A stretch of DNA of 64,000 bases from Amycolatopsis japonica (GTDB lineage Bacteria > Actinomycetota > Actinomycetes > Mycobacteriales > Pseudonocardiaceae), in the NCBI RefSeq assembly GCF_000732925.1, contig NZ_CP008953.1, positions 5,952,001 to 6,016,000 of the forward strand, written 5' to 3'. The notes below the pieces were generated by a model, which made no database searches, was not told the DNA's origin, and was given only the letters and a program-made list of their open reading frames with translations. Position numbers and translations under genes: made by a program. How positions within the stretch are numbered: position 1 is the first letter of the stretch; every line of letters begins with the position of its first letter. Positions 1-7,079 of the stretch are shown piece after piece.

Positions 1-672
1 GCCCGCGTACCAGTTCGCGGCGACCGGCACGGCCCGCTCCAGCACCCGCGGATGCACGGCCAGCCAGGCCGCCCCGCGCGGCGCGAGCAGCCATTTGTAG
101 CCCGCGGCGACCACCCAGTCGGCCCAGCCGAGGTCCAGCGGCCGCCATCCGGCGGCCTGGGTGGCGTCGAGCAGGACCGCCGCACCCGCCGCCTCGGCCG
201 CGGCCCGGAGCGCGGCTAGGTCGACCTGGGCGCCGTCCGCCGACTGGACGACGCTGACCGCGACGAGGTCGTGCCCTTCGACGCGCTCGGTCAACTCGGC
301 CAGCGGGACTTCGGTGACCTTCACCCCGCGGTGCGCTTGAGCTGCGAAGGGGAAGGTGACGCTCGTGAAGTCGTTCTCGGCGACCAGGACGCTGGCGCCG
401 TCGGGCAGGCCGGCGGCCACGTTCGCGATCAGCTGTGAGACGGACGCCCCGATCGCGACCCGCTCCGCGGGGACGCCGATCAGCGCGCCGAAGCCCGCCC
501 TGGTCCGCGCGACGGGCTCGTCGAAGTCGGTCGGGCGGGCCTCGCCGCGCCGCCACCGTTCGACCGCCTCCGCCACCGCGTCGGCCACGTGCGACGGTGG
601 GATACCGATGCTGGGCGTGTTCAGATAACCGGGCGGGACGGCGAATTGGCCACTTCCCATAACAGAGTCCAT
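1..672 (-). CDS. PLP-dependent class V aminotransferase, C-terminus beyond window, N-terminus replaced by phage
   Basis: The visible 224 codons read as the N-terminal part of a class V aminotransferase (cysteine desulfurase/kynureninase-like fold): a VLLDATQAAG segment followed by AAGYKWLLAPRG, whose Lys is the expected PLP lysine. The exact substrate cannot be told. The first codons (MDSVMGSGQ) are prophage DNA, because the attL core lies at codons 9-13. The native start (MQTFGAE) is left at the other junction near 46840. The ATG at 672 has an AGGTAGGGG ribosome site; an internal ATG at 660 is possible. The gene is 17 bases downstream of a leftward phage gene and is probably now co-transcribed with it. 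Confidence 0.85.
   Translation of the reverse strand, partial: MDSVMGSGQFAVPPGYLNTPSIGIPPSHVADAVAEAVERWRRGEARPTDFDEPVARTRAGFGALIGVPAERVAIGASVSQLIANVAAGLPDGASVLVAENDFTSVTFPFAAQAHRGVKVTEVPLAELTERVEGHDLVAVSVVQSADGAQVDLAALRAAAEAAGAAVLLDATQAAGWRPLDLGWADWVVAAGYKWLLAPRGAAWLAVHPRVLERAVPVAANWYAG
634..647. other. attL core, left prophage boundary
   Basis: The 14-bp string CGGGACGGCGAATT occurs here and again at 46808-46821, next to the serine integrase. Joining the host DNA on the outer sides restores one continuous aminotransferase reading frame (MQTFGAEFAVP joined to PGYLNTPS). This identifies the two copies as attachment-site cores. The exact crossover dinucleotide lies inside the shared string and cannot be fixed by eye. 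Confidence 0.88.
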
Positions 673-689
673 GGCCCCTACCTGCGCTT

Positions 690-995
690 TCATCGAACTT
701 CGCCCATCCTTGGTCGGAGCGCTTCCCCCGACACCCACTGACCGGCCTTGGCGCCCCCGCGCCCCTTATTGATCATGAACTCGACCCAGCCGACCCAGTG
801 GCCCGTGGTCGTCATCTGCCACATTGAAAGCCGACCCTCCACGACCTCGCCGAGGTCCAGTCCGTCCGGGACGGACGCCCGTGGGGGCCCCAACGGATAC
901 GCGCGGGAGAGGTCGACCCAGACCGGCCGAGGAGGCCGGAAGCCCCGGAAAATCTTCTCGTTGGGCGGGCCGACAGAGGTGTGGAGATCGAACAT
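690..995 (-). CDS. Conserved hypothetical small protein, 101 aa
   Basis: The ATG at 995 opens a 101-residue protein rich in Trp and Pro (VWVDLSRAY, MWQMTTTGHWVGWVEFMI). I do not recognise a family and see no signal peptide or membrane segment. It is divergent from the XRE regulator at 1151 across 155 bases that probably hold both promoters. It lies inside the prophage, just inward of attL, and its transcript would run into the interrupted host aminotransferase, whose start is 17 bases downstream. A longer reading frame upstream (to 1526) is antisense to the regulator, so I chose the internal ATG. Confidence 0.7.
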   Translation of the reverse strand: MFDLHTSVGPPNEKIFRGFRPPRPVWVDLSRAYPLGPPRASVPDGLDLGEVVEGRLSMWQMTTTGHWVGWVEFMINKGRGGAKAGQWVSGEALRPRMGEVR

Positions 996-1150
996 AGGTT
1001 CGAGGGTAACCCGGCCATGTCGCCTCGGGTACCCTGGAGGCGCACGGGCCACGGAAACTGTCGCCAGCGCAACACGGGCCTCTCGGTGAAGCCCCTCTGG
1101 GCGAGACTGAGCACAGCCGGGCCCGTGTCCTTGCGCGTGGAGGTGGGCTG

Positions 1151-2143
1151 ATGGCGGAGACGTTCGGAGCCGTACTACGGCGACTTCGGACCGAGAAAGT
1201 GATCTCACAGCGCCGGTTCGCGAAGCGGGTGCCCATCTCGCAAGCAACGCTCTCCCGCTGGGAGGCCGGTCTGAAGATGCCGGAAGAGCGCGTTGCCGCC
1301 CGTCTGGACGAGCTGCTAGACGCGGGCGGCGAGCTCTTAGCGCTCTGGTCCCCGATTGATCTCCACCCGCTCGACGGCGACCAGCGATCGCGTGTCGAGT
1401 ACAGCATCCGCAATCCCGGCAAGATCGACCAGCGGGCCATCGACGCCTTCGCCGACAGCTTGGCCGCACAGCGGCGGCTCGACGACGTCCTTGGGCCGCT
1501 CCCTCTGCTCGCCGCATCACGGGCACAGGCAGACATGGTCAAGTCCGTCCTGAAGCAGGTCGAGGGCCCACACCGCCGCGCACTGGCCGGGGTCGCGAGC
1601 GAGCATGTGCAATTCGCCGGCTGGCTTTTCGCGGAAGCCCGCCACGATGGCAGGGCGATGCAGTTGCTCACCGAGGCGGAGAGCATCGCCGACGAGGCTG
1701 CGGACGGCACGCTCGCCGCACAAGCGGCCAACTTCAAGGGCTACATAGCCCGTCAGCAAAACAACCCCCGGGCGATGGTCCGTGGGTTCTTGGCGGCCTA
1801 CCACACCCCCGGCGCGCACGTCTCCCAGCAGATCGGGGACGCGATCCAGGCCGCCCAGGGCTATGCACGGATCAACGAGCGGGACGCCGCGCTGCGGCTG
1901 CTCGATACCGCCGACGGGTTGATCGACGACTCGGGGCGTGTGGCGCCCCCGGCTACCGCCTACTGGCTGAGCCCAACGTTCCACCGACTCAATTCCGGGC
2001 TGGCCCACCTCGCCCTTGGAGATCACTCCGTCGCCGTTGACCATCTCCGGACCGGACTGGACAACCTGCCCGAGGATCAGCAAGCCGCCGAGTGGACGAT
2101 CGAGTACCGGGAAGGTCTCCGCCAAGCGGACGCCCTTAACTGA
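1151..2143 (+). CDS. XRE-family HTH regulator with TPR-like C-terminal domain
   Basis: The 330-aa protein begins with an XRE-type helix-turn-helix (residues about 5-55; recognition helix around ISQATLSRWEAG). A long alanine-rich helical region follows, typical of TPR-like sensor domains in actinobacterial regulators (for example EARHDGRAMQLLTEAES and HLALGDHSVAVDHLRTGL). Such proteins usually control a neighbouring small gene. Its place next to attL, opposite the integrase, suggests either a lysogenic-conversion regulator or part of the immunity system; the sequence does not decide between these. It appears to lead a rightward run through 3645. Confidence 0.85.
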   Translation: MAETFGAVLRRLRTEKVISQRRFAKRVPISQATLSRWEAGLKMPEERVAARLDELLDAGGELLALWSPIDLHPLDGDQRSRVEYSIRNPGKIDQRAIDAFADSLAAQRRLDDVLGPLPLLAASRAQADMVKSVLKQVEGPHRRALAGVASEHVQFAGWLFAEARHDGRAMQLLTEAESIADEAADGTLAAQAANFKGYIARQQNNPRAMVRGFLAAYHTPGAHVSQQIGDAIQAAQGYARINERDAALRLLDTADGLIDDSGRVAPPATAYWLSPTFHRLNSGLAHLALGDHSVAVDHLRTGLDNLPEDQQAAEWTIEYREGLRQADALN

Positions 2144-2171
2144 TTCATAGATGTGAATCACTTCTGAATCA
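2141..2171. repeat. Triple TGATTCA/TGAATCA repeat at end of regulator gene
   Basis: TGATTCA at 2141-2147 is inverted as TGAATCA at 2154-2160 and repeated as TGAATCA at 2165-2171. The first copy includes the TGA stop of the regulator. It has no T-tract, so it looks more like a binding site or weak hairpin than an intrinsic terminator. Confidence 0.5.
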
Positions 2172-2303
2172 GCCAACCCCTTCACCTGCGCTTATGCGGT
2201 CACGATGATCTGTACGTGACCTCGCAGGGGTAGCGGAGCGACTGCCTGAGATTGGCGCCCAATCCCCTGCATCGCAGGGTCCCGCTATCGGGAAGGTGTC
2301 GTC

Positions 2304-2468
2304 TTGATCTGGGTAGCAGTCTTGGCCGTGCTCTTCGTCGTGGCGCTTGTGCTGTCGGCATTCGTCGTTGGCGTGGCGCTCCAGAGGCTCGCCGAGTGGA
2401 AACACGACAAGTCGAGGGAGCGGCGAACGGAGCCGTGGGCAGAGATGAGGGAAAGGGTATGTCGATAG
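2304..2468 (+). CDS. Small single-pass membrane protein, 54 aa
   Basis: The TTG at 2304 is placed 7 bases after a GGAAGG ribosome site. The product has a strongly hydrophobic N-terminal segment (about residues 3-26, alternating V, L, A, F) followed by a charged, Arg/Lys-rich tail. This is the pattern of a small inner-membrane protein with a cytoplasmic tail. Function is unknown. It lies between the XRE regulator and the 141-aa gene, all in one direction. Confidence 0.6.
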   Translation: MIWVAVLAVLFVVALVLSAFVVGVALQRLAEWKHDKSRERRTEPWAEMRERVCR

Positions 2469-2512
2469 CCGACGAACAGACGTCACGCCTCCTGCGGGGG
2501 AGGGGATGAGCC

Positions 2513-2938
2513 ATGATCGCTGAGCAACACAGGCCGTCACTCGACGACCTCTTGAACGAGATGCGGGCCCGCCGCTGGACGGTGCACACCTTCGGCCCCG
2601 AGAACGCCCCGGAACTCGTCTGTGCAGCGATTCACTGGGGGGACCGTTGTTCGGATGTCCTGATCTTGCGGAGCGAGAATCAAGCGACCGCATTTCGATC
2701 GGTCAGGGTGGGGGTTCGGGAAGACCTCTTCGCACCCAATCAGGTCTTGTGGCAGTACCACGGGCGCCCAGAATGGACTGTTCGGGCCGTCCTGACGATT
2801 CCGGCCCCTGGGGACCACGGCGCCCCGAGTGGCCTCGAAACGGCCCATCCGCTGTGCCGCGTCCCCGTCGAGCTACGCCAGAGGGCTACTGTCCGTCAAG
2901 CGGGCCTGGTCCAGTCGCCTAGTTGGGCAATTCGCTAA
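2513..2938 (+). CDS. Conserved hypothetical protein, 141 aa
   Basis: The ATG at 2513 is preceded by GGGGAGGGGATGAGCC, a strong ribosome site. The product starts with a helical stretch (PSLDDLLNEMRARRW), then a mixed alpha/beta region (VCAAIHWGDRCSDVLILRS and VLWQYHGRPEWTVRAVLTI). I do not recognise a named family. It sits with the XRE regulator, which suggests a functional pair, but no catalytic motif is visible. Confidence 0.7.
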   Translation: MIAEQHRPSLDDLLNEMRARRWTVHTFGPENAPELVCAAIHWGDRCSDVLILRSENQATAFRSVRVGVREDLFAPNQVLWQYHGRPEWTVRAVLTIPAPGDHGAPSGLETAHPLCRVPVELRQRATVRQAGLVQSPSWAIR

Positions 2939-3076
2939 GACTCCCGGCCGGCGAGCCCAGCCCCTCGTGGGCACGGCGGCCGGGCTAGGGCAGCGTCTAT
3001 CGAGCCCCTTCCTTCTTGGTAGGCGCTGCCTCTCCATCCCCACCGGTCAAATTGGAATCAATCCGAGGAGATCGTT

Positions 3077-3211
3077 TTGCGTAACACCCTGTCCAAAATC
3101 CTTCGGCGCGTCATTCTGTCCATCGATCCGAACTGCGATTGGTGCGGCGGAAGTGGTACGTGGACGGACCCGAAGGGCGTGGGCTGGCCGTGCATCAAGT
3201 GCAACAGGTAA
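3077..3211 (+). CDS. Mini zinc-ribbon protein 1, 44 aa
   Basis: The TTG start has a GAGGAG ribosome site 6 bases upstream. After a basic helix of about 18 residues come CDWCGGSGTW and, 16 residues later, CIKC. This is two CxxC knuckles with the DnaJ-like CxxCxGxG spacing, so the protein probably binds one zinc. It is the first of three consecutive short genes with the same Cys pattern. Function is unknown. Confidence 0.6.
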   Translation: MRNTLSKILRRVILSIDPNCDWCGGSGTWTDPKGVGWPCIKCNR

Positions 3212-3233
3212 CCCCATCGAGAGGAGAGCAGTG

Positions 3234-3404
3234 ATGGCAAAGAACAAGGACTCCGGCCGCGAAATGGTTGTCTGCCGGAGGTGTAACGGCAACGGATTCA
3301 TCAAGGTCCCCCGGGCCCAGACCGACAGTAAGGGGAAGGTCACCACCGTGCAGAACGATGAGCCGTGTGGAGACTGCGGGGCTTCCGGCCGCATCGAGGG
3401 GTAG
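3234..3404 (+). CDS. Mini zinc-ribbon protein 2, 56 aa
   Basis: The ATG at 3234 follows GAGAGGAGAGCAGTG. The product has CRRCNGNGF near the N-terminus and CGDCGASG near the C-terminus, that is two CxxCxGxG-type knuckles as in the cysteine-rich domain of DnaJ. It lacks a J domain, so it is a free-standing zinc ribbon. It is flanked by two other genes with related motifs and was probably formed by duplication. Confidence 0.72.
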   Translation: MAKNKDSGREMVVCRRCNGNGFIKVPRAQTDSKGKVTTVQNDEPCGDCGASGRIEG

Positions 3405-3405
3405 C

Positions 3406-3645
3406 ATGGCCTCTATGACAGCTCCGAAGATGCGGACCGTGTGCCATCGGTGCAGGCCGATGAGCAACCACCGTACCGAGGACGAAGACGGTGTGATCCA
3501 GGTCCACCAGATCCCCGATACAGGGGACGGTCGGCTGTACCGGGAACTCCCCTTCCCGGCCCGGGGCGTGGTTCTGATCCAGTCCAGCGAGTGCCCGGAC
3601 TGCCATGGCACAGGCTGGTTGGACGGCTTCGTAACGCCAGGCTGA
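3406..3645 (+). CDS. Mini zinc-ribbon protein 3, 79 aa
   Basis: The start is ATG 3406, just after the stop of the previous gene (GAGGGG ribosome site); ATG 3415 is an alternative. The product holds CHRC near residue 13 and CPDCHGTGW near the C-terminus, separated by a longer insert than in its two neighbours. It is probably a zinc-binding ribbon of unknown role. It is the last rightward gene before the bidirectional terminator. Confidence 0.68.
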   Translation: MASMTAPKMRTVCHRCRPMSNHRTEDEDGVIQVHQIPDTGDGRLYRELPFPARGVVLIQSSECPDCHGTGWLDGFVTPG

Positions 3646-3668
3646 GACAGCCCTGGAACGCAAAAAAG

Positions 3669-3710
3669 GCCCCCTCCCCCGGTCCGAGGACCAGGAGAGG
3701 GGGCTCTTTT
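3669..3710. terminator. Bidirectional terminator between convergent phage arms
   Basis: GCCCCCTC (3669-3676) pairs with GAGGGGGC (3697-3704). TTTT follows on the + side and an A-tract (3662-3667) gives a T-tract for the - strand. It separates the rightward cassette from the end of the leftward arm. Its stem is the same as that of the terminator at 45225. Confidence 0.85.
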
Positions 3711-3715
3711 GTGTA

Positions 3716-3865
3716 TCAGGCGGTGCCGCCTCGAATCGCCTTGACGACGTAGACGGGGATGGCGAATACGGCCCAGACGACGAACACCGGCACCGCGATG
3801 GCGGCGACGCACATCCAGAACATGAACATGACGAGGCCCTTCACGAGGGCCGCGAACAGACTCAT
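3716..3865 (-). CDS. Small membrane protein, 49 aa
   Basis: The ATG at 3865 is preceded by GAGAGGGGTTCTC. Almost the entire product is hydrophobic (about residues 5-42, with VMFMFWMCVAAIAVPVFVVW), enough for one long or two short transmembrane segments, ending in a basic tail. It is the last gene of the leftward arm. Possible roles include a membrane-acting accessory or exclusion protein; nothing in the sequence identifies one. Confidence 0.65.
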   Translation of the reverse strand: MSLFAALVKGLVMFMFWMCVAAIAVPVFVVWAVFAIPVYVVKAIRGGTA

Positions 3866-3924
3866 GAGAACCCCTCTCGGCTTAACCTTGGGGTATCGGC
3901 CGGCGGGCAATGCACGTTACGCGA

Positions 3925-4839
3925 TCAGAAGGCGCCCTCAGCGACCTGGAGGCAGGTCAGCCCGAGATCCCTCCACATCCTGACGACCTTGTCCCGGTCG
4001 TCGAGCACGGCCCGGACGAAGTACCTGTCTCGGATCTCCTTGTCGAAGATCTCCCGCTTCACGACTCGATCGTCCCGGCCGTCGCCGTCGGCCCTCATGT
4101 GCAGTACGAAGCCCTCGGGCAGCTCGATGTGCTCGTCGATCCAGTCCTCGGTCGCCGGACGAGCGACCTCGTTCCGGGCCGAGACGAACACGATCCGGTA
4201 GCCGGCCTTCGCCAGACTCTCGACGACGTGGATCACCGCCCACTTGGGCGAGTCTTCGCCAACTCGGGTCATGTCGTACGGAGACCGGTCGTGCATCTGC
4301 GCCACCGTGCCGTCCACGTCGACCAGGACGGCCCACGGGCGCGTTGGGTCCCCGTCGTACCGATCCGCCGTTGGCGCCTCGTCCGGCAGCTCGGGCATCG
4401 GGAGCGGGTAGCCCCTGCCCTTGATGAACCTCCGGTGTAGATCCCGGATTCGATCCTCGCCCACTGAGTGCGTTCGGTCAGGGTTCGCGTCCTGGACGAT
4501 CGCCAGTTCCACGGAGTGGTCGGTGAGGTCGTAGACGGCCACCTCGGCGCCCTGCTGGCGCGCGATCTGGAGCAGCCGCCGGACGTACCGGTCTCGGAGG
4601 TTCATGTCGTCCACGTACACGTGGTCCCCCACGCTCAGGGCGTGGGTGATGAGGTGCACCTGGAGCTGGGTGATCTGGTCCTCGATCACCCTGTCTCCGG
4701 GTTGTCCCTCGGTGCCGTACAGCGCGCGGAAGTGGTCTCGGCCGGCGAGCACGCCGCCGTAGCGCTTCCGCAGGCGACGGGCACGGGTCGTCTTCCCGAC
4801 GCCCGGCAGGCCACGAAGAATGTGCAGAGTTCCGGGCAT
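3925..4839 (-). CDS. Polynucleotide kinase-phosphatase (T4 Pnkp-like)
   Basis: The 304-aa protein has a P-loop kinase domain first (GLPGVGKTT, residues 10-18; VYVDDMNLRDRYVRR in the lid region). A HAD phosphatase domain follows (VLVDVDGT, nucleophile about D174, and FVSARNE). This domain order matches T4-type 5'-kinase/3'-phosphatase, which heals cleaved RNA or DNA ends by phosphorylating 5'-OH and removing 3'-phosphate. It is translationally coupled (TGATG) to a 67-aa protein, itself coupled to an RNA ligase. Together they form an RNA repair unit, which in T4 counters host anticodon nucleases. Confidence 0.92.
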   Translation of the reverse strand: MPGTLHILRGLPGVGKTTRARRLRKRYGGVLAGRDHFRALYGTEGQPGDRVIEDQITQLQVHLITHALSVGDHVYVDDMNLRDRYVRRLLQIARQQGAEVAVYDLTDHSVELAIVQDANPDRTHSVGEDRIRDLHRRFIKGRGYPLPMPELPDEAPTADRYDGDPTRPWAVLVDVDGTVAQMHDRSPYDMTRVGEDSPKWAVIHVVESLAKAGYRIVFVSARNEVARPATEDWIDEHIELPEGFVLHMRADGDGRDDRVVKREIFDKEIRDRYFVRAVLDDRDKVVRMWRDLGLTCLQVAEGAF

Positions 4840-5042
4840 CAGCTACCTCCTGTAGCAGAGAGAAGGAAGGGAGGGGGTTCGGTCTCCTCCAGGAGACCCA
4901 GCCGCGCCCAACCCTGGAGCTGGGCCGCCGAATGACTGGAACGGCTCCATTTCCCGGTCGCGGTGTCGATGAAGAACACTTCGCCAGAGCGGACGGCCCA
5001 GTGGCCCGTACCGCCGTCGATGGCACGGTAGTGCTTGGTCAC
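4839..5042 (-). CDS. Small protein within the RNA repair operon, 67 aa
   Basis: The GTG at 5042 overlaps the ligase stop (GTGA), and its own stop shares a base with the kinase start (TGATG), so it is translated as part of the repair operon. The sequence is compact with many aromatic and charged residues (HWAVRSGEVFFIDTATGKW). It has no membrane segment and no motif I recognise. Given its position between ligase and kinase-phosphatase, a role as partner or adaptor is possible but unproven. A longer frame to 5135 would overlap the ligase gene and is not favoured. Confidence 0.75.
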   Translation of the reverse strand: MTKHYRAIDGGTGHWAVRSGEVFFIDTATGKWSRSSHSAAQLQGWARLGLLEETEPPPFLLSATGGS

Positions 5043-6115
5043 TTGCCCCCCTTGGGCTTGATGTTCTGCCAGATGACCTTCTGGGCGCGGGAGTAGTTGC
5101 GGTCTAGGAATGCGAACAGCGCGGCCTTGAGCCACGCCGGTTTGTCCTTAATGGACAGGGCAAACTCCTTGCGCTTCCCTGTAAGACCCGCCTCTTCGAG
5201 CGCGGAGTAGACCGACTCAACCACGTGGTCGTGTTCGAACCACGCCCAGAACAGCTCCTCCGCAACGTCTTTCACCCACGGGTGGAACTCGTCCGGCAGG
5301 GACTCCAGGAGCATGTCCGGGTCGCCATACTCCGACATGTGCTCCCAGACCACGACCTTGCTCAGACCGGTAACGATCTTGTGGAGTGCGATGTAGTCGT
5401 CCTGCTTCAGCTTCACTCGCGCATCACTATCGAGGAAGTGGACGACCATGCCCTCTTTCCCGGGTCGCGGCGGGGCCGCGAGAGCGTCCCTAAACCGCTT
5501 GTACGGCGCCTGCGTCACCGTAGGCCCCGGCCATCCGTAGTCACGGCCGCCGCCGGCCGAATACGTGATCCCGGTTTCGATGTCGACGACGCCGAGCAGC
5601 ACGAGATCGTCCATCCCGCCGTAGTCCACGACGATCCGGTTCTCTGGGTAGATGATCTCGTACAGGTAGGTCTTGCCCGGCTCTGGCGAGAACCGCCAGG
5701 CGTAGTCCCGTTCGAACACCGCTGTAGCGTGGAGCGCCTGCTCACTCTCGAAGGAGCCTCGCGTGGAGATCGCGTGACGCCCGTTGCCGAGCGGGTAGAG
5801 AATACCGAGGGAGCCGTCCAGCTTGTCTGTCACGATGACCATCTCGTCCTCGCGCCAGCGGCGGTGTTTTGCGGGCTCCTGCCCGTGGTTGAAGAACTTC
5901 GGGAACGGACGGGCGACGACTTCCAGGGTCTCCCGGTCGAAGATGACACCACGGAACGTCTTCGTCGCTCGGGTCCAGATGTTGTTCACCTGGGCCTTGT
6001 CGGTGTAGTTCAGGATCGACAGCGGATGGGACGGGTGGTCCCGCTGGACTACCAGGCGGTCCCTCACGGCCTCTAGGGCTTCGTCCTCCGGAACCAGGTC
6101 GAAAAGGTGCAGCAC
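5039..6115 (-). CDS. RNA ligase, T4 Rnl1-like
   Basis: The 358-aa protein carries the nucleotidyltransferase motif I lysine in TDKLDGSLG (about K98), preceded by the RPFPKFFNHG block typical of Rnl1-type ligases. Later motifs are TYLYEIIYPENRIVVDYG (motif III/IIIa region), KEGMVVHF (IV) and VKLKQDDY (V). It should adenylate and seal 5'-phosphate/3'-OH RNA ends made by the kinase-phosphatase encoded downstream. The GTG start at 6115 has an AGGAG ribosome site. A strong terminator lies just upstream, so this cassette may be separately controlled. Confidence 0.92.
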   Translation of the reverse strand: MLHLFDLVPEDEALEAVRDRLVVQRDHPSHPLSILNYTDKAQVNNIWTRATKTFRGVIFDRETLEVVARPFPKFFNHGQEPAKHRRWREDEMVIVTDKLDGSLGILYPLGNGRHAISTRGSFESEQALHATAVFERDYAWRFSPEPGKTYLYEIIYPENRIVVDYGGMDDLVLLGVVDIETGITYSAGGGRDYGWPGPTVTQAPYKRFRDALAAPPRPGKEGMVVHFLDSDARVKLKQDDYIALHKIVTGLSKVVVWEHMSEYGDPDMLLESLPDEFHPWVKDVAEELFWAWFEHDHVVESVYSALEEAGLTGKRKEFALSIKDKPAWLKAALFAFLDRNYSRAQKVIWQNIKPKGGK

Positions 6116-6142
6116 AAGGTCTCCTCTCGTTGTGCGGGCACA

Positions 6143-6179
6143 AAAAAAGGGGGGCCGTCCGATGTGGACGACCCCCCGT
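6143..6179 (-). terminator. Strong intrinsic terminator upstream of RNA ligase
   Basis: On the - strand a GC stem of GGGGGGTCGTCC with GGACGGCCCCCC, loop ACATC, is followed by seven T. It lies between the diphosphohydrolase gene and the ligase start at 6115, leaving only about 27 bases for any ligase promoter. Confidence 0.9.
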
Positions 6180-6196
6180 ACAGCGGGGTGTAGCTA

Positions 6197-6751
6197 CTAC
6201 CAGCGACCCGCCAGGCGACCCTTGACGTACTCGGCGGCCTTCAGGTTGAACACCACGGCCGCAGCGTGGTCCTCGTCGGTCTCGCCGTTGAACCACTGCA
6301 TGAAGTGCCGGAAAGCCGACGACCGCGCCCGGTCGAGCGCGGCCTGGTCGGAGAACTTCTCCCAGTTCCGGTCCTCGTACTTCTCGGCTCCTCGGCCCAT
6401 GAGGGCCGCCACGCGGGTGAGTAGCTGATCCTCGTACGGGACCCTCACTGGGAGCAGGAGGTCGAAGCGGGGCTTCCCAGTCTCCGAGTCCCGCTGCCCG
6501 CCGCCCTCGAACTCGCTTCGCTCCCCGGAGTCCTTGGTGGTGAACGAACTTGCTGTCACGTACTCCTCCTCGGTGATCTCGAAGTACGGACCTGGCACGC
6601 AGGGTGGCCACGCCTCGTGAAGGCTCGGGTCGGCAAGCCCTAGCCCTATGTGCCACCGCTTGCCGGTCCACGTCAGCGGCCAGCCATCGGCCGCTCGCAT
6701 CTGGATTCGCTCTCCGAACGGGGGCTCAGCCTCGTCCGTGAAGTTCCTCAA
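6197..6751 (-). CDS. dATP/dGTP diphosphohydrolase-like protein
   Basis: The 184-aa product has a C-terminal segment (RFDLLLPV, ALMGRGAEKYEDRNWEK, AFRHFMQWFNGETDEDHAAAVVFN) that I associate with the phage dATP/dGTP diphosphohydrolase domain (DUF5664 type). Its HxxxW and DEDHAAA residues would form the metal site. Such enzymes alter the dNTP pool. The N-terminal 90 residues look like an extra domain. The start overlaps the upstream gene (ATGA). No PurZ-like or DatZ-like gene is visible, so a modified-base pathway is not supported. Confidence 0.6.
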   Translation of the reverse strand: MRNFTDEAEPPFGERIQMRAADGWPLTWTGKRWHIGLGLADPSLHEAWPPCVPGPYFEITEEEYVTASSFTTKDSGERSEFEGGGQRDSETGKPRFDLLLPVRVPYEDQLLTRVAALMGRGAEKYEDRNWEKFSDQAALDRARSSAFRHFMQWFNGETDEDHAAAVVFNLKAAEYVKGRLAGRW

Positions 6752-7068
6752 TCGTCCCCCTGGAGCGTCACGACAAGTTCGTTGTCGGCACGGCGAAGGA
6801 CGCTTGCTGCGTCACTCAGGGCCGCCAGGGTTCGGTGTCCGGCACTCTGGAGCCGGCCGATTTCCTCGCGGGCCACGCCGAGATCCCTTTCCAGATCTCG
6901 GTTCAGGTCGGCCAAACCGTCGATGGTCGTCTCCAGGTCGGCGATCGTGGCCGCCTGTTGCGCAGACTGGGCCGACACTGCCGCGACAGCGGCGACGGAC
7001 GCCGCGTACCTGCCCTCTACTGATTCCAGTTCTCGGTACAGCTCGTCGTAAGTCGGTTCGTCGGACAT
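6748..7068 (-). CDS. Coiled-coil protein, 106 aa
   Basis: The ATG at 7068 is preceded by AGAGGAGAGGGA. The product is alanine- and leucine-rich with heptad-like spacing over residues 10-90 (TIADLETTIDGLADLNRDLERDLGVAREEIGRL), indicating a coiled coil. No enzymatic motif is seen. It is coupled to the diphosphohydrolase gene by a 4-base overlap and follows the DNA polymerase gene by 11 bases. Confidence 0.75.
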   Translation of the reverse strand: MSDEPTYDELYRELESVEGRYAASVAAVAAVSAQSAQQAATIADLETTIDGLADLNRDLERDLGVAREEIGRLQSAGHRTLAALSDAASVLRRADNELVVTLQGDD

Positions 7069-7079
7069 TCCCTCTCCTC

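Noticed and set aside
6197..6751. Evidence for a 2-aminoadenine (Z) genome
   Set aside because: Only a diphosphohydrolase-like domain is seen; no PurZ or DatZ homologue is recognisable.
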